Shown one piece after another: positions 27,287 through 35,836 of a stretch of DNA of 64,000 bases. The notes under the pieces were generated by a model. That model searched no databases. It was not told the DNA's origin and was given only the letters and a program-made list of their open reading frames with translations. The DNA is taken from contig NZ_CP049902.1 of the NCBI RefSeq assembly GCF_018448495.1, forward strand, positions 2,790,001-2,854,000. Reading direction: 5' to 3'. This DNA is from Psychrobacter sp. WY6 (GTDB lineage: Bacteria > Pseudomonadota > Gammaproteobacteria > Pseudomonadales > Moraxellaceae). Positions within the stretch are counted from its first letter, which is position 1. Every line of letters begins with the position of its first letter. The position numbers were made by a program, and so were the translations under genes.

Positions 27287-28003
27287 CTACTCAGCCGCAT
27301 CTAATAACTTGTTAAGCGCCTCTACCATGGCATCATCTATGATACTGTCTTCCACATAGCTTATTACTTCGTCTATGGTGGTCAAATCCATTTCCCGAAT
27401 ACCCAAACTGGCTAGCTGCTCATTGATCGAGTCTAAACTGTCATTATCTTCAGTGTCGTCTAATAGATTTTCTTCAAATCTTCCTCTAACGAACCAGTAC
27501 ATTTTTTCTAGCACGGTTTCTTTTTTGGTTAAAGTAGAATAACCGTCACCATAAATAAACAAGTTGAAATGATAAGGTATCTCTACCTCATTAATGAAAA
27601 AAGTGCGCTTACATTCTAGTGTATAGGCTTGAATGTCTTTGTCTTCAGTGGCTTGGTCATCTTTATTGTTTTCATCACTGTCTTCATCGTATTCAATTGC
27701 TTCCTCTATCAATCCACCTAATATTTGATAGTCGCCCACTTTGACCTTATGGTTGTAAATGATAGCGGACTCTGCGATTGCGTCAAAAATAATGGCACTG
27801 ACGTCTAACGTATGATTGTCAATATCATAAAAACTCTTTAGCGCGGGTAAAAACTCGGTCAGCTTTTCTTCAGGTACTGGTATCAAAAACTGCTGCTCAT
27901 ATATTTTAATCATGTCTTCAGGCGCATAAGTGTTGGCAGTATCGGTCTCGTTTCTACCAGTTGGTTGCAAAGGTGCAAAATTATACGGATTAGTATCGGT
28001 CAT
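27287..28003 (-). CDS. hypothetical acidic protein, 238 aa
   Basis: Not recognised. The protein is strongly acidic, with a run EYDEDSDENNKDDQATEDKD near the middle and another near residue 188 (NLLDDTEDNDSLDSINEQ), and no signal peptide or membrane segment. The mix of alpha/beta segments (YHFNLFIYGDGYSTLTKKET, then VLEKMYWFVRGRF) suggests a soluble cytoplasmic protein. It lies 74 bp after the unknown 213-aa gene and 123 bp before the NADAR gene on the same strand, so probably one operon. Acidic, DNA-mimic-like composition is a possibility only. Confidence 0.7.
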   Translation of the reverse strand: MTDTNPYNFAPLQPTGRNETDTANTYAPEDMIKIYEQQFLIPVPEEKLTEFLPALKSFYDIDNHTLDVSAIIFDAIAESAIIYNHKVKVGDYQILGGLIEEAIEYDEDSDENNKDDQATEDKDIQAYTLECKRTFFINEVEIPYHFNLFIYGDGYSTLTKKETVLEKMYWFVRGRFEENLLDDTEDNDSLDSINEQLASLGIREMDLTTIDEVISYVEDSIIDDAMVEALNKLLDAAE

Positions 28004-28077
28004 TTGGGACGGCCTTTTTATTTGGGTATGCTGTGTTAAATGTTAATGCTACCAATTGATGAGTGATGTATCACATC

Positions 28078-28719
28078 TTACTCACACTGCGGTAGATCAT
28101 ACGCGATGCTATCAACCATCTCATGACGCTGTTCAATGATAAGTTGATAACCGTTAATCACGCCATTATACGGCAAGTGACCGTTATATTCTGCATAATG
28201 CGCAGCCAGACATTGTTGAATCACCAACTCACGCTTTGCCGCATTCATTTTGGCAATATTTTGCGGTAAATACGCAACAGCCTTACTGCTAGCCACGCCG
28301 CGCGACATCCAATTTGCCCCGCCGCTCCACTTAAAATCAATCTTGGCTTGCAAGCTGTATTTCGGTAGCGGATAAGGATAATGCGCCAAGTCATATTGAA
28401 TTTGAGCAATATCCTCTGCAAAGGTGTCGTACTTTATATCGAGCACGGATAATAGTGCTTTTAAGAATTCATGAGCAGTGAAATATGTATCAATCTCTGT
28501 CGCATTAAGTCCTAGTATGTCGCTAGACAATACATGACGCAAACGATCACAGGCGGATATGATGTGTTTTGGCGGATAACCCATGGCTTGGACAATATCT
28601 TGCGAACGTCGTTCACATTTCTCTATTTGGCTAACCGCCTCTTTTGCCAAAAGATGCCGCGGCGTATAACGATGAGTATATTTGGAAGGCGTGAGATTTT
28701 GGCTATTGATATGAGACAT
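28078..28719 (-). CDS. hypothetical protein with a structured leader, 213 aa
   Basis: The start is ATG 28719 (MSHINSQN), 6 nt after AGGAG; a longer frame upstream has no ribosome site. Family unknown. The N-terminal third (CERRSQDIVQAMGYPPKHII, then SACDRLRHVLSSDILGL and YFTAHEFLKALLSVLDIKYD) is duplicated in the damaged gene at 47907-48360, with RSQDIV.AMGYP.KH..*A*.RLRHVLS nearly conserved. The middle (LQAKIDFKWSGGANWMSRGV) and the C-terminal (IEQRHEMVDSIAY) have no known motif. The gene sits behind a conserved leader with a uORF. It is likely under translational or attenuation control; the product role is unknown. Confidence 0.75.
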   Translation of the reverse strand: MSHINSQNLTPSKYTHRYTPRHLLAKEAVSQIEKCERRSQDIVQAMGYPPKHIISACDRLRHVLSSDILGLNATEIDTYFTAHEFLKALLSVLDIKYDTFAEDIAQIQYDLAHYPYPLPKYSLQAKIDFKWSGGANWMSRGVASSKAVAYLPQNIAKMNAAKRELVIQQCLAAHYAEYNGHLPYNGVINGYQLIIEQRHEMVDSIAYDLPQCE

Positions 28720-28905
28720 CAGTGACTCCTGAACTCCGACAATAAGAACAAGCCCAAATAGGCAAGTCAAATCAGGCATGGATAGCCTTGTCGGAGTACA
28801 GGCTCATGCGCTTTACCAGAGTGGTTTTATATCGTGCTGGAAGTTGCAATGTTTGCTAAGTGATTTTTGAAAAACTTGGCAAACCGTTAAACCCACGATA
28901 GTTTT
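28720..28905 (-). promoter_or_regulatory. structured leader RNA upstream of the 213-aa gene (copy A)
   Basis: Shared with 48361-48575: the closing helix TATCGTG (28900-28894) with CACGATA (28836-28830); an inner helix GTTTGC/GCAAAC (28884-28879 with 28856-28851); the conserved block CTCTGGTAAAGCGCATGAGC; and a long hairpin pairing 28802-28788 (CCTGTACTCCGACAA) with 28742-28728 (TTGTCGGAGTTCAGG). The 3' strand of this hairpin includes the first bases of the AGGAG ribosome site. A TATTAT/TATAAA-rich region just upstream may be the promoter. Candidate cis-regulatory RNA. Confidence 0.65.
28772..28807 (-). CDS. 11-aa upstream ORF in leader copy A
   Basis: ATG 28807 to TGA 28774-28772 encodes MSLYSDKAIHA. 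The second leader encodes MSLYSDILICA in the same 36 nt, with the same stop. The first six codons overlap the 5' strand of the long hairpin, so translation would open the helix that touches the main gene's ribosome site. Confidence 0.5.
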   Translation of the reverse strand: MSLYSDKAIHA

Positions 28906-28957
28906 TTAGTTCTTTATAATAGTAATTAATAAGGCCTTACTGCAAGGCTGATGGTAT

Positions 28958-29542
28958 TTAATCTTCACCATGATATGTCGCGTCATCCATCCAGACAATG
29001 GGGTCTTCGCACAGATGAACCAAGTGATACCAAATATCTTCGCTACGGGCGATACGGTGATGACCACGCTCAAAATACTCTACTTCCCAGCTATCAGGTA
29101 AGTTGACGAGCGTGCGTCTGGCGACGGCTACATCTAAGCATTCATCATCAACCTCAACCATGACTCTTACCATCTCAGTATTCGAGGTCGGAAATGACAG
29201 TTTCATATCAGCCACGTCTTGTATGCGATCGACTAAAACCTCATTGGGATAAATGCAAGGCGCTATTAATAGCACACGCAAATTGTATTTGTGGGCGAAA
29301 TGATTGGCAAACCAGCCACCAAGTGAGTGCCCTGCCAAGACGACTCGCGGATACTGCTTCATTTTTTCTAAAATTAACGCCTCATAAATATCGAAAATCT
29401 CGTTGAAATTTTCTCGATAATTGACGGTTTGGCAGGTTTTGGGCTTACGGCTAATACAAGTATATTTGGTGGTTTCATTGCTTGAATCAAGACCGTGAAA
29501 GAATAGTAAAAACGTGTCATTATTTTCAATAGGAAACATCAT
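28958..29542 (-). CDS. YqiA/YcfP-like alpha/beta-hydrolase, 194 aa
   Basis: Small serine esterase of the UPF0227 type. FLLFFHGLDSSNETTKY carries the oxyanion-hole HG, RVVLAGHSLGGWFANHFAHK has the nucleophile GHSLG, and FERGHHRIARSED supplies the catalytic His. Length about 190 aa is typical of YqiA. No signal peptide, so cytosolic; substrate unknown. It starts 25 bp after the stop of the 294-aa gene and is separated from the 213-aa gene by the leader region. Confidence 0.85.
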   Translation of the reverse strand: MMFPIENNDTFLLFFHGLDSSNETTKYTCISRKPKTCQTVNYRENFNEIFDIYEALILEKMKQYPRVVLAGHSLGGWFANHFAHKYNLRVLLIAPCIYPNEVLVDRIQDVADMKLSFPTSNTEMVRVMVEVDDECLDVAVARRTLVNLPDSWEVEYFERGHHRIARSEDIWYHLVHLCEDPIVWMDDATYHGED

Positions 29543-29567
29543 AGTGCTCTCCTTTTAAGGCTTATTT

Positions 29568-30452
29568 TTATTTATTAGCATTACTTTTATGATTCAACCA
29601 TAGACCATAAATGCGCTCAGCGACATCCATAGGAATCCTCGTATATCCAGCACCAAATGACACGTCATAGACCGCAGTCATCATCGCGAGAACCTCATCG
29701 GCGCTATCGGCATCACCTTGAATCAGACGATTAGCAATCTGCTCCGCCTCACTGCTGTACTCATCCCAAGTATCATTGTAATAACATCCCACAATACCAA
29801 AGTCATAACGATAGATCATATCGGTGATAGACCTCATCAAGCTTGCACTCGCGTGGTCATAATGTTCCGCCCATTGCTGGTATAACTGCTGACGTATGGG
29901 CAATACGCAAGGCAAAATAGGACGATCTTTAGGATCATTTCGTTTGTCTGCACTCACAACAGATAAGGGTTTGGCGCCACCTTCCCATAGCAAGGGACAA
30001 GACGAAAACATGCCTTTTTCGCACACATTCAAACGCCATATTCCCCACATCTCCTTGCTAGCACGACTCATGGTATAGACAATAATCTGATTGAGATAAT
30101 CACTATCATAGATGATATGTTGACGATCAATTCTCACGCCTTGCTTTGGCAAGACATCGGTATAAGTGAGGGATATGTCACGTTCACTTGGTTCGGCAGC
30201 AACCACTACCTCAGAGCAATCTGGATCTCTCTTCATCAGCTCATAGGGAGCAACAAAGCTCAATGTCTCATCGCTATTCACAAAGTAGATATCATCTTCA
30301 TAGTTATTGATAGACTCGTTATGCAGATAAAACAACGGTATCTTTGGTTTAGTTTGTACCTTATCTTGAATGGATTTAGGCAGTTTTGATCCACTTGACC
30401 AATTTAAATTATCGATACGTTTTTGCTCAAAAGTGTTGGTTATATTTGTCAT
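29568..30452 (-). CDS. hypothetical protein, 294 aa
   Basis: Not recognised. No signal peptide or membrane helix. Visible segments include IPLFYLHNESINNYEDDIYF and YFVNSDETLSFVAPYELM (a beta-rich N-terminal half), SASLMRSITDMIYRYDFGIV, NDTWDEYSSEAEQIANRLIQ, and a C-terminal MTAVYDVSFGAGYTRIP. It is the first gene of the five-gene minus-strand cluster, with a MITE 165 bp upstream. Nothing resembles a DarT1 toxin. An operon with the hydrolase is likely from the 25-bp spacing. Confidence 0.65.
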   Translation of the reverse strand: MTNITNTFEQKRIDNLNWSSGSKLPKSIQDKVQTKPKIPLFYLHNESINNYEDDIYFVNSDETLSFVAPYELMKRDPDCSEVVVAAEPSERDISLTYTDVLPKQGVRIDRQHIIYDSDYLNQIIVYTMSRASKEMWGIWRLNVCEKGMFSSCPLLWEGGAKPLSVVSADKRNDPKDRPILPCVLPIRQQLYQQWAEHYDHASASLMRSITDMIYRYDFGIVGCYYNDTWDEYSSEAEQIANRLIQGDADSADEVLAMMTAVYDVSFGAGYTRIPMDVAERIYGLWLNHKSNANK

Positions 30453-30617
30453 AATATTGTCCTTATTTTTTAATTTATTTTGAATATCAGTAGCTTGTAG
30501 TAGTTTTAATTTTTTTTGATTCTCAGAGCAAATTTAAGTCAGCCGAGCTTGTCCGCCGCTTTTAGAGCAACGTTAAAAAGTAAAGTGAGTGAATGATAGT
30601 TTTTTAATGATTAACTA

Positions 30618-30785
30618 GGGCATGTTCTCATTTTGAAAATGGTGATAAGAATGAGATAGAGGTTAACCAAACAAGGAAAATAGCGTAGATAACATCGAGA
30701 TATCCACCAGATACTTGATATCGTTTGCAAGCTTTTGCCATTTTTAACCTAGTTAGGCGCTTTCGTTCAGATTGAGGTCATGCCC
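30618..30785. mobile_element. MITE copy 2 (168 bp), inverted relative to copy 1
   Basis: GGGCATGTTCTCATTTTG to TGAGGTCATGCCC with TA on both sides (30616-30617, 30786-30787). The interior is more divergent than copies 1 and 3 (TAACATCGAGATATCCACC), so it is an older insertion. It lies in the promoter region of the five-gene cluster. Confidence 0.88.
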
Positions 30786-31214
30786 TAGACTTATTTTGAC
30801 AATAAGAAGTCTGTTAGCCTCACTTTTATTATGGCTATGATTTATTAGTAGCTTGGATTTAGTTGATTATAAGAATAATGAGTGATACAAGTCAGAGTTT
30901 TTGATATTTAACAGCAATAGCAGATTTATAAGGTGAAGCGTTGCGCCTCGAGGGTTCACTCTACATTGCTTTGTTTTCTGACTACATAACCTCCTCACTC
31001 AATAACTAATATAAAAATTGAAGAAAATGAAGCGCCTAATTAAAGCATACGACAACTGTTGTCGCCCTGCTGTATCGTGTATTTACGTTAGCAATATGCG
31101 TTGGATCGAACCATCTATAGCTTTATGGACGACCATTTCAACAGTCCCTATTCACAGCTTAAGATCACTTATTTAGCGCAATCGCTGCCGACTTTAACCA
31201 AGCAGCAGCCTTCC
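30786..31214. other. gene-free stretch between MITE and LysR gene
   Basis: No ORF or RNA is supported. The last 170 bp (31040-31210) has coding-like composition, but no frame could be tied to a family; it may be a decayed gene. Confidence 0.4.
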
Positions 31215-32042
31215 CTAATGGGCGCTGCTTATGCCAAATAAGCTCCAATGCCACTGGCCAATATGATCGTCAAAATCCAATATAGGTGCGACTAAATAAC
31301 CATTCTCCAAGGCGCTTGCGACCACGTGTTCAGGCACGAATGCCCAGCCTAAATTGCGCTGTACCAGCTCAACAATGACCCACTGGCTCTCGACCCACCA
31401 GACATCAGATGCTATTCGCAACCGTGCTTTTTCTTCGCTATGATTGCGTGTTGCCACCATCAATTGCCGATAGCGTTTCAACTCCTCCCACCCCACTGGC
31501 TGACGAGCTAGCTCATGGTTCGGCGCGCACACCATTTTCATCGACACCCAACCAAGCCCATGAAAATTCAGCGCTGAAGGTAGTATCTCTTGACGCCACA
31601 TAATGCCTAAATCGGCGCGATCTTCTAACACCAAGCGGCTGACATCTTCCATCAGCGGAAACAATAGTTCCAGCTCCACACTAGGAAATCGGCGCGAAAA
31701 CTCTTCCATCAATCCGCCCAACGTTGCTTCGGGATACAGCTCATCAACCGCCAGTACCAATCGGCTCTCTACTCCTTCGCCCAGACTTTTAGCCACCCCG
31801 CGAAAATGTTCACAACGCTCTAATATCACTCGCGCCTCTACCAGTAAGCGCTCTCCAGCTGGCGTTAGGACTGGATAGCGGCCACTGCGGACAAATAAGC
31901 TGTTGTCCAAATCAATTTCTAAATTTGACACCGCCGTGCTAATAGCAGACTGCGCCTTGCCTAGATAACGGGCGGCGGCTGAGAAAGAACCGGTCTCTAC
32001 CGTGGCGACAAAGGCTTGCAATTGCTCTAATGAAAGGCTCAT
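31215..32042 (-). CDS. LysR-family regulator divergent from PACE efflux gene (AceR-like), 275 aa
   Basis: N-terminal HTH: SLEQLQAFVATVETGSFSAA, then ARYLGKAQSAISTAVSNLEI. The effector domain spans residues about 90-270 (LVLAVDELYPEATLGGLMEE). It is divergently transcribed from the PACE transporter with only 90 bp between, the same arrangement as AceR-AceI in Acinetobacter. Expected role: activating the efflux gene in response to a polyamine or cationic biocide. The regulatory link is inferred from context. Confidence 0.85.
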   Translation of the reverse strand: MSLSLEQLQAFVATVETGSFSAAARYLGKAQSAISTAVSNLEIDLDNSLFVRSGRYPVLTPAGERLLVEARVILERCEHFRGVAKSLGEGVESRLVLAVDELYPEATLGGLMEEFSRRFPSVELELLFPLMEDVSRLVLEDRADLGIMWRQEILPSALNFHGLGWVSMKMVCAPNHELARQPVGWEELKRYRQLMVATRNHSEEKARLRIASDVWWVESQWVIVELVQRNLGWAFVPEHVVASALENGYLVAPILDFDDHIGQWHWSLFGISSAH

Positions 32043-32132
32043 CTATCTAAAAATCCTATAGGTTCTAACTTGGTTATAATAGTTTAACAGATATAATAGG
32101 CGCGAAAATAACTGATTCAACTAGGAAGCTTC

Positions 32133-32582
32133 ATGCGCACCGTGAAAGATCGTATTCGTCATACTTTGGGTTTTGAGATAATAGGTTTAATTATATTTGT
32201 ACCGTTGGCAAGCTGGTTATTTGGCTTTGATATTCAGTCGATAGGTCTTATCGCCGTGGCTGCTTCGATTATCGCGACGTTGTGGAACTATTTTTATAAC
32301 CTGTTATTTGACCACAGCATGCTGAAGCTACGCGGCAATGTACATAAGACGGTTCCACTACGGATGTTGCATGCCTTTTTATTTGAAGGTGGTTTGCTGT
32401 TATTATTCCTACCAATAATTGCGTGGCACTTAGGCATCAGCCTTTGGCAAGCCTTTCTCATGGATATTACAATGGCTACTTTCTACTTGGTACATGCTTT
32501 TGTTTATAACTGGATTTATGACAATGTGTTTCCTATTCCAGCAAACCATCTGCTATCTCAACGTAATGATGTGGTCGCCTAA
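32133..32582 (+). CDS. PACE-family efflux transporter (AceI-like), 149 aa
   Basis: Proteobacterial antimicrobial compound efflux protein with four transmembrane helices as two tandem BTP domains (residues about 8-72 and 78-140). KDRIRHTLGFEIIGLIIFVP is the diagnostic start (Glu15 region), and RMLHAFLFEGGLLLLFLPII repeats the motif in the second half. Natural substrates are short diamines such as putrescine and cadaverine; members also export chlorhexidine. Intact; controlled by the divergent LysR gene. Followed 26 bp later by a 107-bp repeat. Confidence 0.93.
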   Translation: MRTVKDRIRHTLGFEIIGLIIFVPLASWLFGFDIQSIGLIAVAASIIATLWNYFYNLLFDHSMLKLRGNVHKTVPLRMLHAFLFEGGLLLLFLPIIAWHLGISLWQAFLMDITMATFYLVHAFVYNWIYDNVFPIPANHLLSQRNDVVA

Positions 32583-32607
32583 TAGCAATATGGCGTGCTA
32601 AAGATTT

Positions 32608-32714
32608 ATAGTCAATCTTATATAAATCAGATACGGTGTCAGGCTCGCTTAGTCTACTATTTGTAGTACTTTCGCTTGCCTTCCTTGTATCCAAATTATA
32701 TTGAACCGACTATA
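32608..32714. repeat. 107-bp interspersed repeat, second copy
   Basis: TATAGTC (32608) and GACTATA (32708-32714) are inverted ends. It resembles the complement of the copy at 17838 (TACAAGG and ACACCGTATC in common). Short core AGTAC/AGTCTACTA segments match patchily. Not coding. Confidence 0.75.
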
Positions 32715-32889
32715 TCAACATAAAAACAACTTGGTATTTGAATGGTTACTGGCGCTTGTATCGCTATCATTGCTTTGTAATAATGCCTGCATCTGCTAGT
32801 GTCTCATGTCATCAGTTATTGGAGCAGCGAGCACAATAATTTTGAGATAAATGTCTCTATATAATAATTGAAGCAATAAAGGACTTTAT

Positions 32890-33378
32890 ATGAAAAATAT
32901 GACCAAGGTAATGATGGTAAGCGTTTTAGCAGTGGGAACATTGGCAGCAGGTTGTCAAACCACATCTACGCCAAGTGCACCCGTTACCCAGCCTATTACC
33001 TCGGATGCCTTGCAAGCCTATCATTGGCAACTCGTGGATGCCAAAAACACCAAGGGCGAAACCATTACTCCATTATTCTTTAATCCAACCGAACCATTAA
33101 CCCTCGATTTTATGACGGCGAATGGAAGCAACATCGTTACTTTGATGAATACTTGTAATAATATGAGTGCTGAGTATAAGGTAGCAAATGGCGAGGTAAC
33201 CTTGGGTCCAGTAAGAAGCACAAGAATGGCTTGCCCTGCCCCACAAGCCAGCTTTGATAGCGCCGCACTAGCAACCGTAAATGGTAAATATAGCATGAGC
33301 AAAAATGCCAATAACGTGCCTGTCTTGACCATTACCAATGCAAACCAAATAGCGAACTTTAAAGCGGTTGCCAAATAA
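32890..33378 (+). CDS. META-domain lipoprotein (HslJ-like), 162 aa
   Basis: Lipobox TLAAGC (Cys22) marks an outer-membrane lipoprotein. The META domain fits from about residue 45: AYHWQLVDAKNTKGETITPL, TLMNTCNNMSAEYKVANGE, then RMACPAPQ. HslJ-type META proteins are linked to heat and novobiocin tolerance in E. coli, but the molecular role is unknown. Strong terminator 36 bp after the stop; single-gene unit. Confidence 0.85.
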   Translation: MKNMTKVMMVSVLAVGTLAAGCQTTSTPSAPVTQPITSDALQAYHWQLVDAKNTKGETITPLFFNPTEPLTLDFMTANGSNIVTLMNTCNNMSAEYKVANGEVTLGPVRSTRMACPAPQASFDSAALATVNGKYSMSKNANNVPVLTITNANQIANFKAVAK

Positions 33379-33414
33379 TCATTGCCGTATAGAGTGCTAA
33401 ACGAGCCACTCAAC

Positions 33415-33451
33415 AAAAAAGCCTCACTTATTAATAGTGAGGCTTTTTTTT
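33415..33451 (+). terminator. terminator after META lipoprotein gene
   Basis: AAAAAAGCCTCACT pairs with AGTGAGGC and a T8-T9 tract across TATTAAT. The same stem is used at 252-284 and 47848-47876. Confidence 0.9.
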
Positions 33452-33581
33452 GTCTATATTTATCGTCTGGATACTGAATTTAGGCTTAGTGCAGAACTAA
33501 ATTCTCAGTAAATAATCCGATTCTTTAGAAAATATAAGGTGCCCATAATAAATACGGGATTAATGAGCATGCGATGAAAAG

Positions 33582-33977
33582 TTAAAAAATACTACTTAAA
33601 CCTATTGCAAACCAGATGACCAGCTCACGAGCTGGCGCATCATCCAACGCTTGGGGGATTTGGACATACGTCATAACGCAGTCATTCAGATCCGTCAGCA
33701 TATGCAACAGTAAGCCCAAACCTATGACTCTATATGGCTTAGGCAGCACTAACATAGCCACATATACTGCCATTGCATAATAACTGTGCAGCGGGTGAAA
33801 GTTAATACTACAGCGATTGGGCGAGAAGATAGGCGTTGCTAGCAGATGATCCAAATCAACCAACATAGTGGCGAGCAGTATCAGATAAACCCTTTTATAA
33901 TCATTGCGGAAAAACACATAGGCAACTATTAAAGGCATGCCGAAGTGAAAAAAGTAGTGAATTAAGGTTTGCGTCAT
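33582..33977 (-). CDS. DUF6122-type integral membrane protein, 131 aa
   Basis: Four hydrophobic helices with conserved polar signatures: HYFFHFGMPLIVAYVFFRND, TMLVDLDHLLATPIFSPNRC and NFHPLHSYYAMAVY. The Asp-rich DLDHLLA and HPLHS clusters look metal-binding or catalytic and are the hallmark of the family, which lacks an assigned function (related to YfhO/metal-dependent membrane hydrolases only by speculation). Intact. Confidence 0.8.
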   Translation of the reverse strand: MTQTLIHYFFHFGMPLIVAYVFFRNDYKRVYLILLATMLVDLDHLLATPIFSPNRCSINFHPLHSYYAMAVYVAMLVLPKPYRVIGLGLLLHMLTDLNDCVMTYVQIPQALDDAPARELVIWFAIGLSSIF

Positions 33978-34024
33978 TGACCTTTTGCCTGTCTCATCGT
34001 GACCGTTCGTTTTCTAAGTTTATT

Positions 34025-34939
34025 CTATTTGAAAAACAGTGCCTTGGATTCAACCGTGTTCGAACAGACCTCATGTGCCAACGCAACAAATGCCTTGGTC
34101 GCCGCACTCTGATACGCGCCTTTTCGTTGTAGTAATACCGCTGTACGCTGGAGCAAAGACGGCGCTAAGGTAATCGCCACCAGCTCATCATAATTATGAG
34201 CGATGTTGGAAGGTAATAAGGTGGTCAGTTGGGTATGGCGAACCATTTCGATCACTGCGCTTAGCGAGTTTGCCTCCATCAGTACGTTTGGCGCAATGTC
34301 ATGCTGGCGACAATAATGCTCAATCTGTTCGCGCGTGGCAAATTCGCGGCTCGCTCAGCAATACCAGCGACTGCGCGTTAGCGTTGGCAAATCAATCGCC
34401 GCTTGCTTGGCAAGAGGGTGATGTTTACTAACAACCAGTGCAAGCGTCTCTATCAGCAAGGTTTGTGTATCGATATCGGCAGACTGTACATCTTCAAAAG
34501 CAATACCCACATCAAACTCATCATCGAGTAGTTTGCTTTTCCATCTGCTCCTGTGACATCTCCTTCACGCTTAGCGTGAGGCTCGGATAACGAGTATGAA
34601 ACGCTTTGATTAAAGGTCCAAGCAAATACGTGGTAAAGGTAGGCGTAATCGCAATCCGCAACGCAGCGACTGAGATCCTGCACGTCGTGGATGGCGCGCC
34701 GTCCTTCCTCCAAATCCTGCAAGGCTCTATGGGCATAGCGCGCATAGACGTCACCGGCATCGGTCAATGTGACACGGCGACCAGAGCGATCAAATAAAGT
34801 CGCGCCTAGACCCTCCTCCAACTTTTAATCTGCTGTGATAACGCTGGCTGTGACACGTATAAAGACGCTGCTGCTTGGGTAAAGCTTTGGTACTCTGCAC
34901 TGCCAAAAAATACTTAATGTGCCGAAGAATCATGGTCAT
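34025..34939 (-). pseudogene. cynR: CynR (cyanate operon LysR activator), several frameshifts
   Basis: Fragments in order read ILRHIKYFLAV, then ..[10 protein letters not shown].., [40 protein letters not shown], then [20 protein letters not shown] with [19 protein letters not shown] (another frame), and EANSLSAVIEMVRHTQLTTL to LLQRKGAYQSAATKAF. This follows E. coli CynR almost block by block. At least four frame changes split it, so either it is decayed or this stretch is poorly sequenced. Divergent from cynTSX. Confidence 0.85.
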
Positions 34940-35063
34940 CTCGTGTGGATAAGGATTGATCAAGGTTTGGTCATAAGCAATTTTATCAACATAATATACC
35001 AGTATTTTACCTTATAACGATAGCGGCGTATCTTCCTTTCATCAACTACACAGAGGCCAACGC

Positions 35064-35723
35064 GATGAAAGGTATTATTGAAGGTTTTCTAAAATTTCAC
35101 AGTGACGCTATCCTAAGCGCGCCGATTATTCAAAAATTTGGCGACCAAACAAAACCCGCGCACGCTGTTATTTCTTGTTCAGACAGCGCTTAGTGCCCGA
35201 GCTTGTTACTCAACACGAACCCGGTGGTCTGTTTGTGATTCGCAATGCGGGTAATATCGTCCCATCTTATGGTCCTGAGCCTGGCGGTGTATCGGCGTCA
35301 GTTGAGTACGCTATTACCGCTTTAAAAGTCACGGATGTGGTCATTTGCGGGCACTCAGACTGCGGCGCGATGACTGCAATTGCCAACTGCACCTGCATGG
35401 ATCATATGCCAGCGGTAGGCAGCTGGCTACGCTACGCTGACTCAGCACGGGTGGTCAATGAAGCCCATAAACATGCCAGTGATAGCGAGCGAGTCGCCTC
35501 TATGGTTCGTGAAAATGTCATCGCCCAAATCGAAAATATCAAAACCCATCCGTCTATACGTTTGGCGCTAAGTGAAAATCGTTTGGCACTACATGGCTGG
35601 GTTTACGATATCGAGTCCGGTGACATCGATGCCTTAGATGGCGTGACCAATGAATTTGTCTCATTGGCCACGCACACTGAGGTTCGCGCTTATCCGATAT
35701 CGCCACTGGCAGTCGCCGTTTAG
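35064..35723 (+). pseudogene. cynT: CynT beta-carbonic anhydrase, one frameshift
   Basis: Beta-carbonic anhydrase that supplies bicarbonate to cyanase. Start ATG 35064 ([20 protein letters not shown]). The zinc-site motif ISCSDS is followed by a stop because one C is missing in GACAGCGCTTAGTG; the second frame continues [29 protein letters not shown] (zinc His and Cys) to 35723. The missing base lies in the middle of the universally conserved CSDSR. An indel error is likely, since cynS and cynX downstream are intact. Confidence 0.87.
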
Positions 35724-35836
35724 CGTTACATAACTGTCATTATCAATGACTATGCATAATCAGAAAATCAATTAACCCAAGTGATTCATAAGCATCATTA
35801 ACCCAATAACGACTACCAACCTCAAAAGGTATTATT

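Noticed and set aside
29568..30452. The 294-aa protein as a DarT1 toxin partner of the NADAR gene
   Set aside because: No DarT-like H/Y/E ADP-ribosyltransferase pattern or N-terminal motif is visible.
34453..34821. A separate short LysR protein starting [16 protein letters not shown]
   Set aside because: It is the middle part of the frameshifted cynR and lacks its own ribosome site and HTH.
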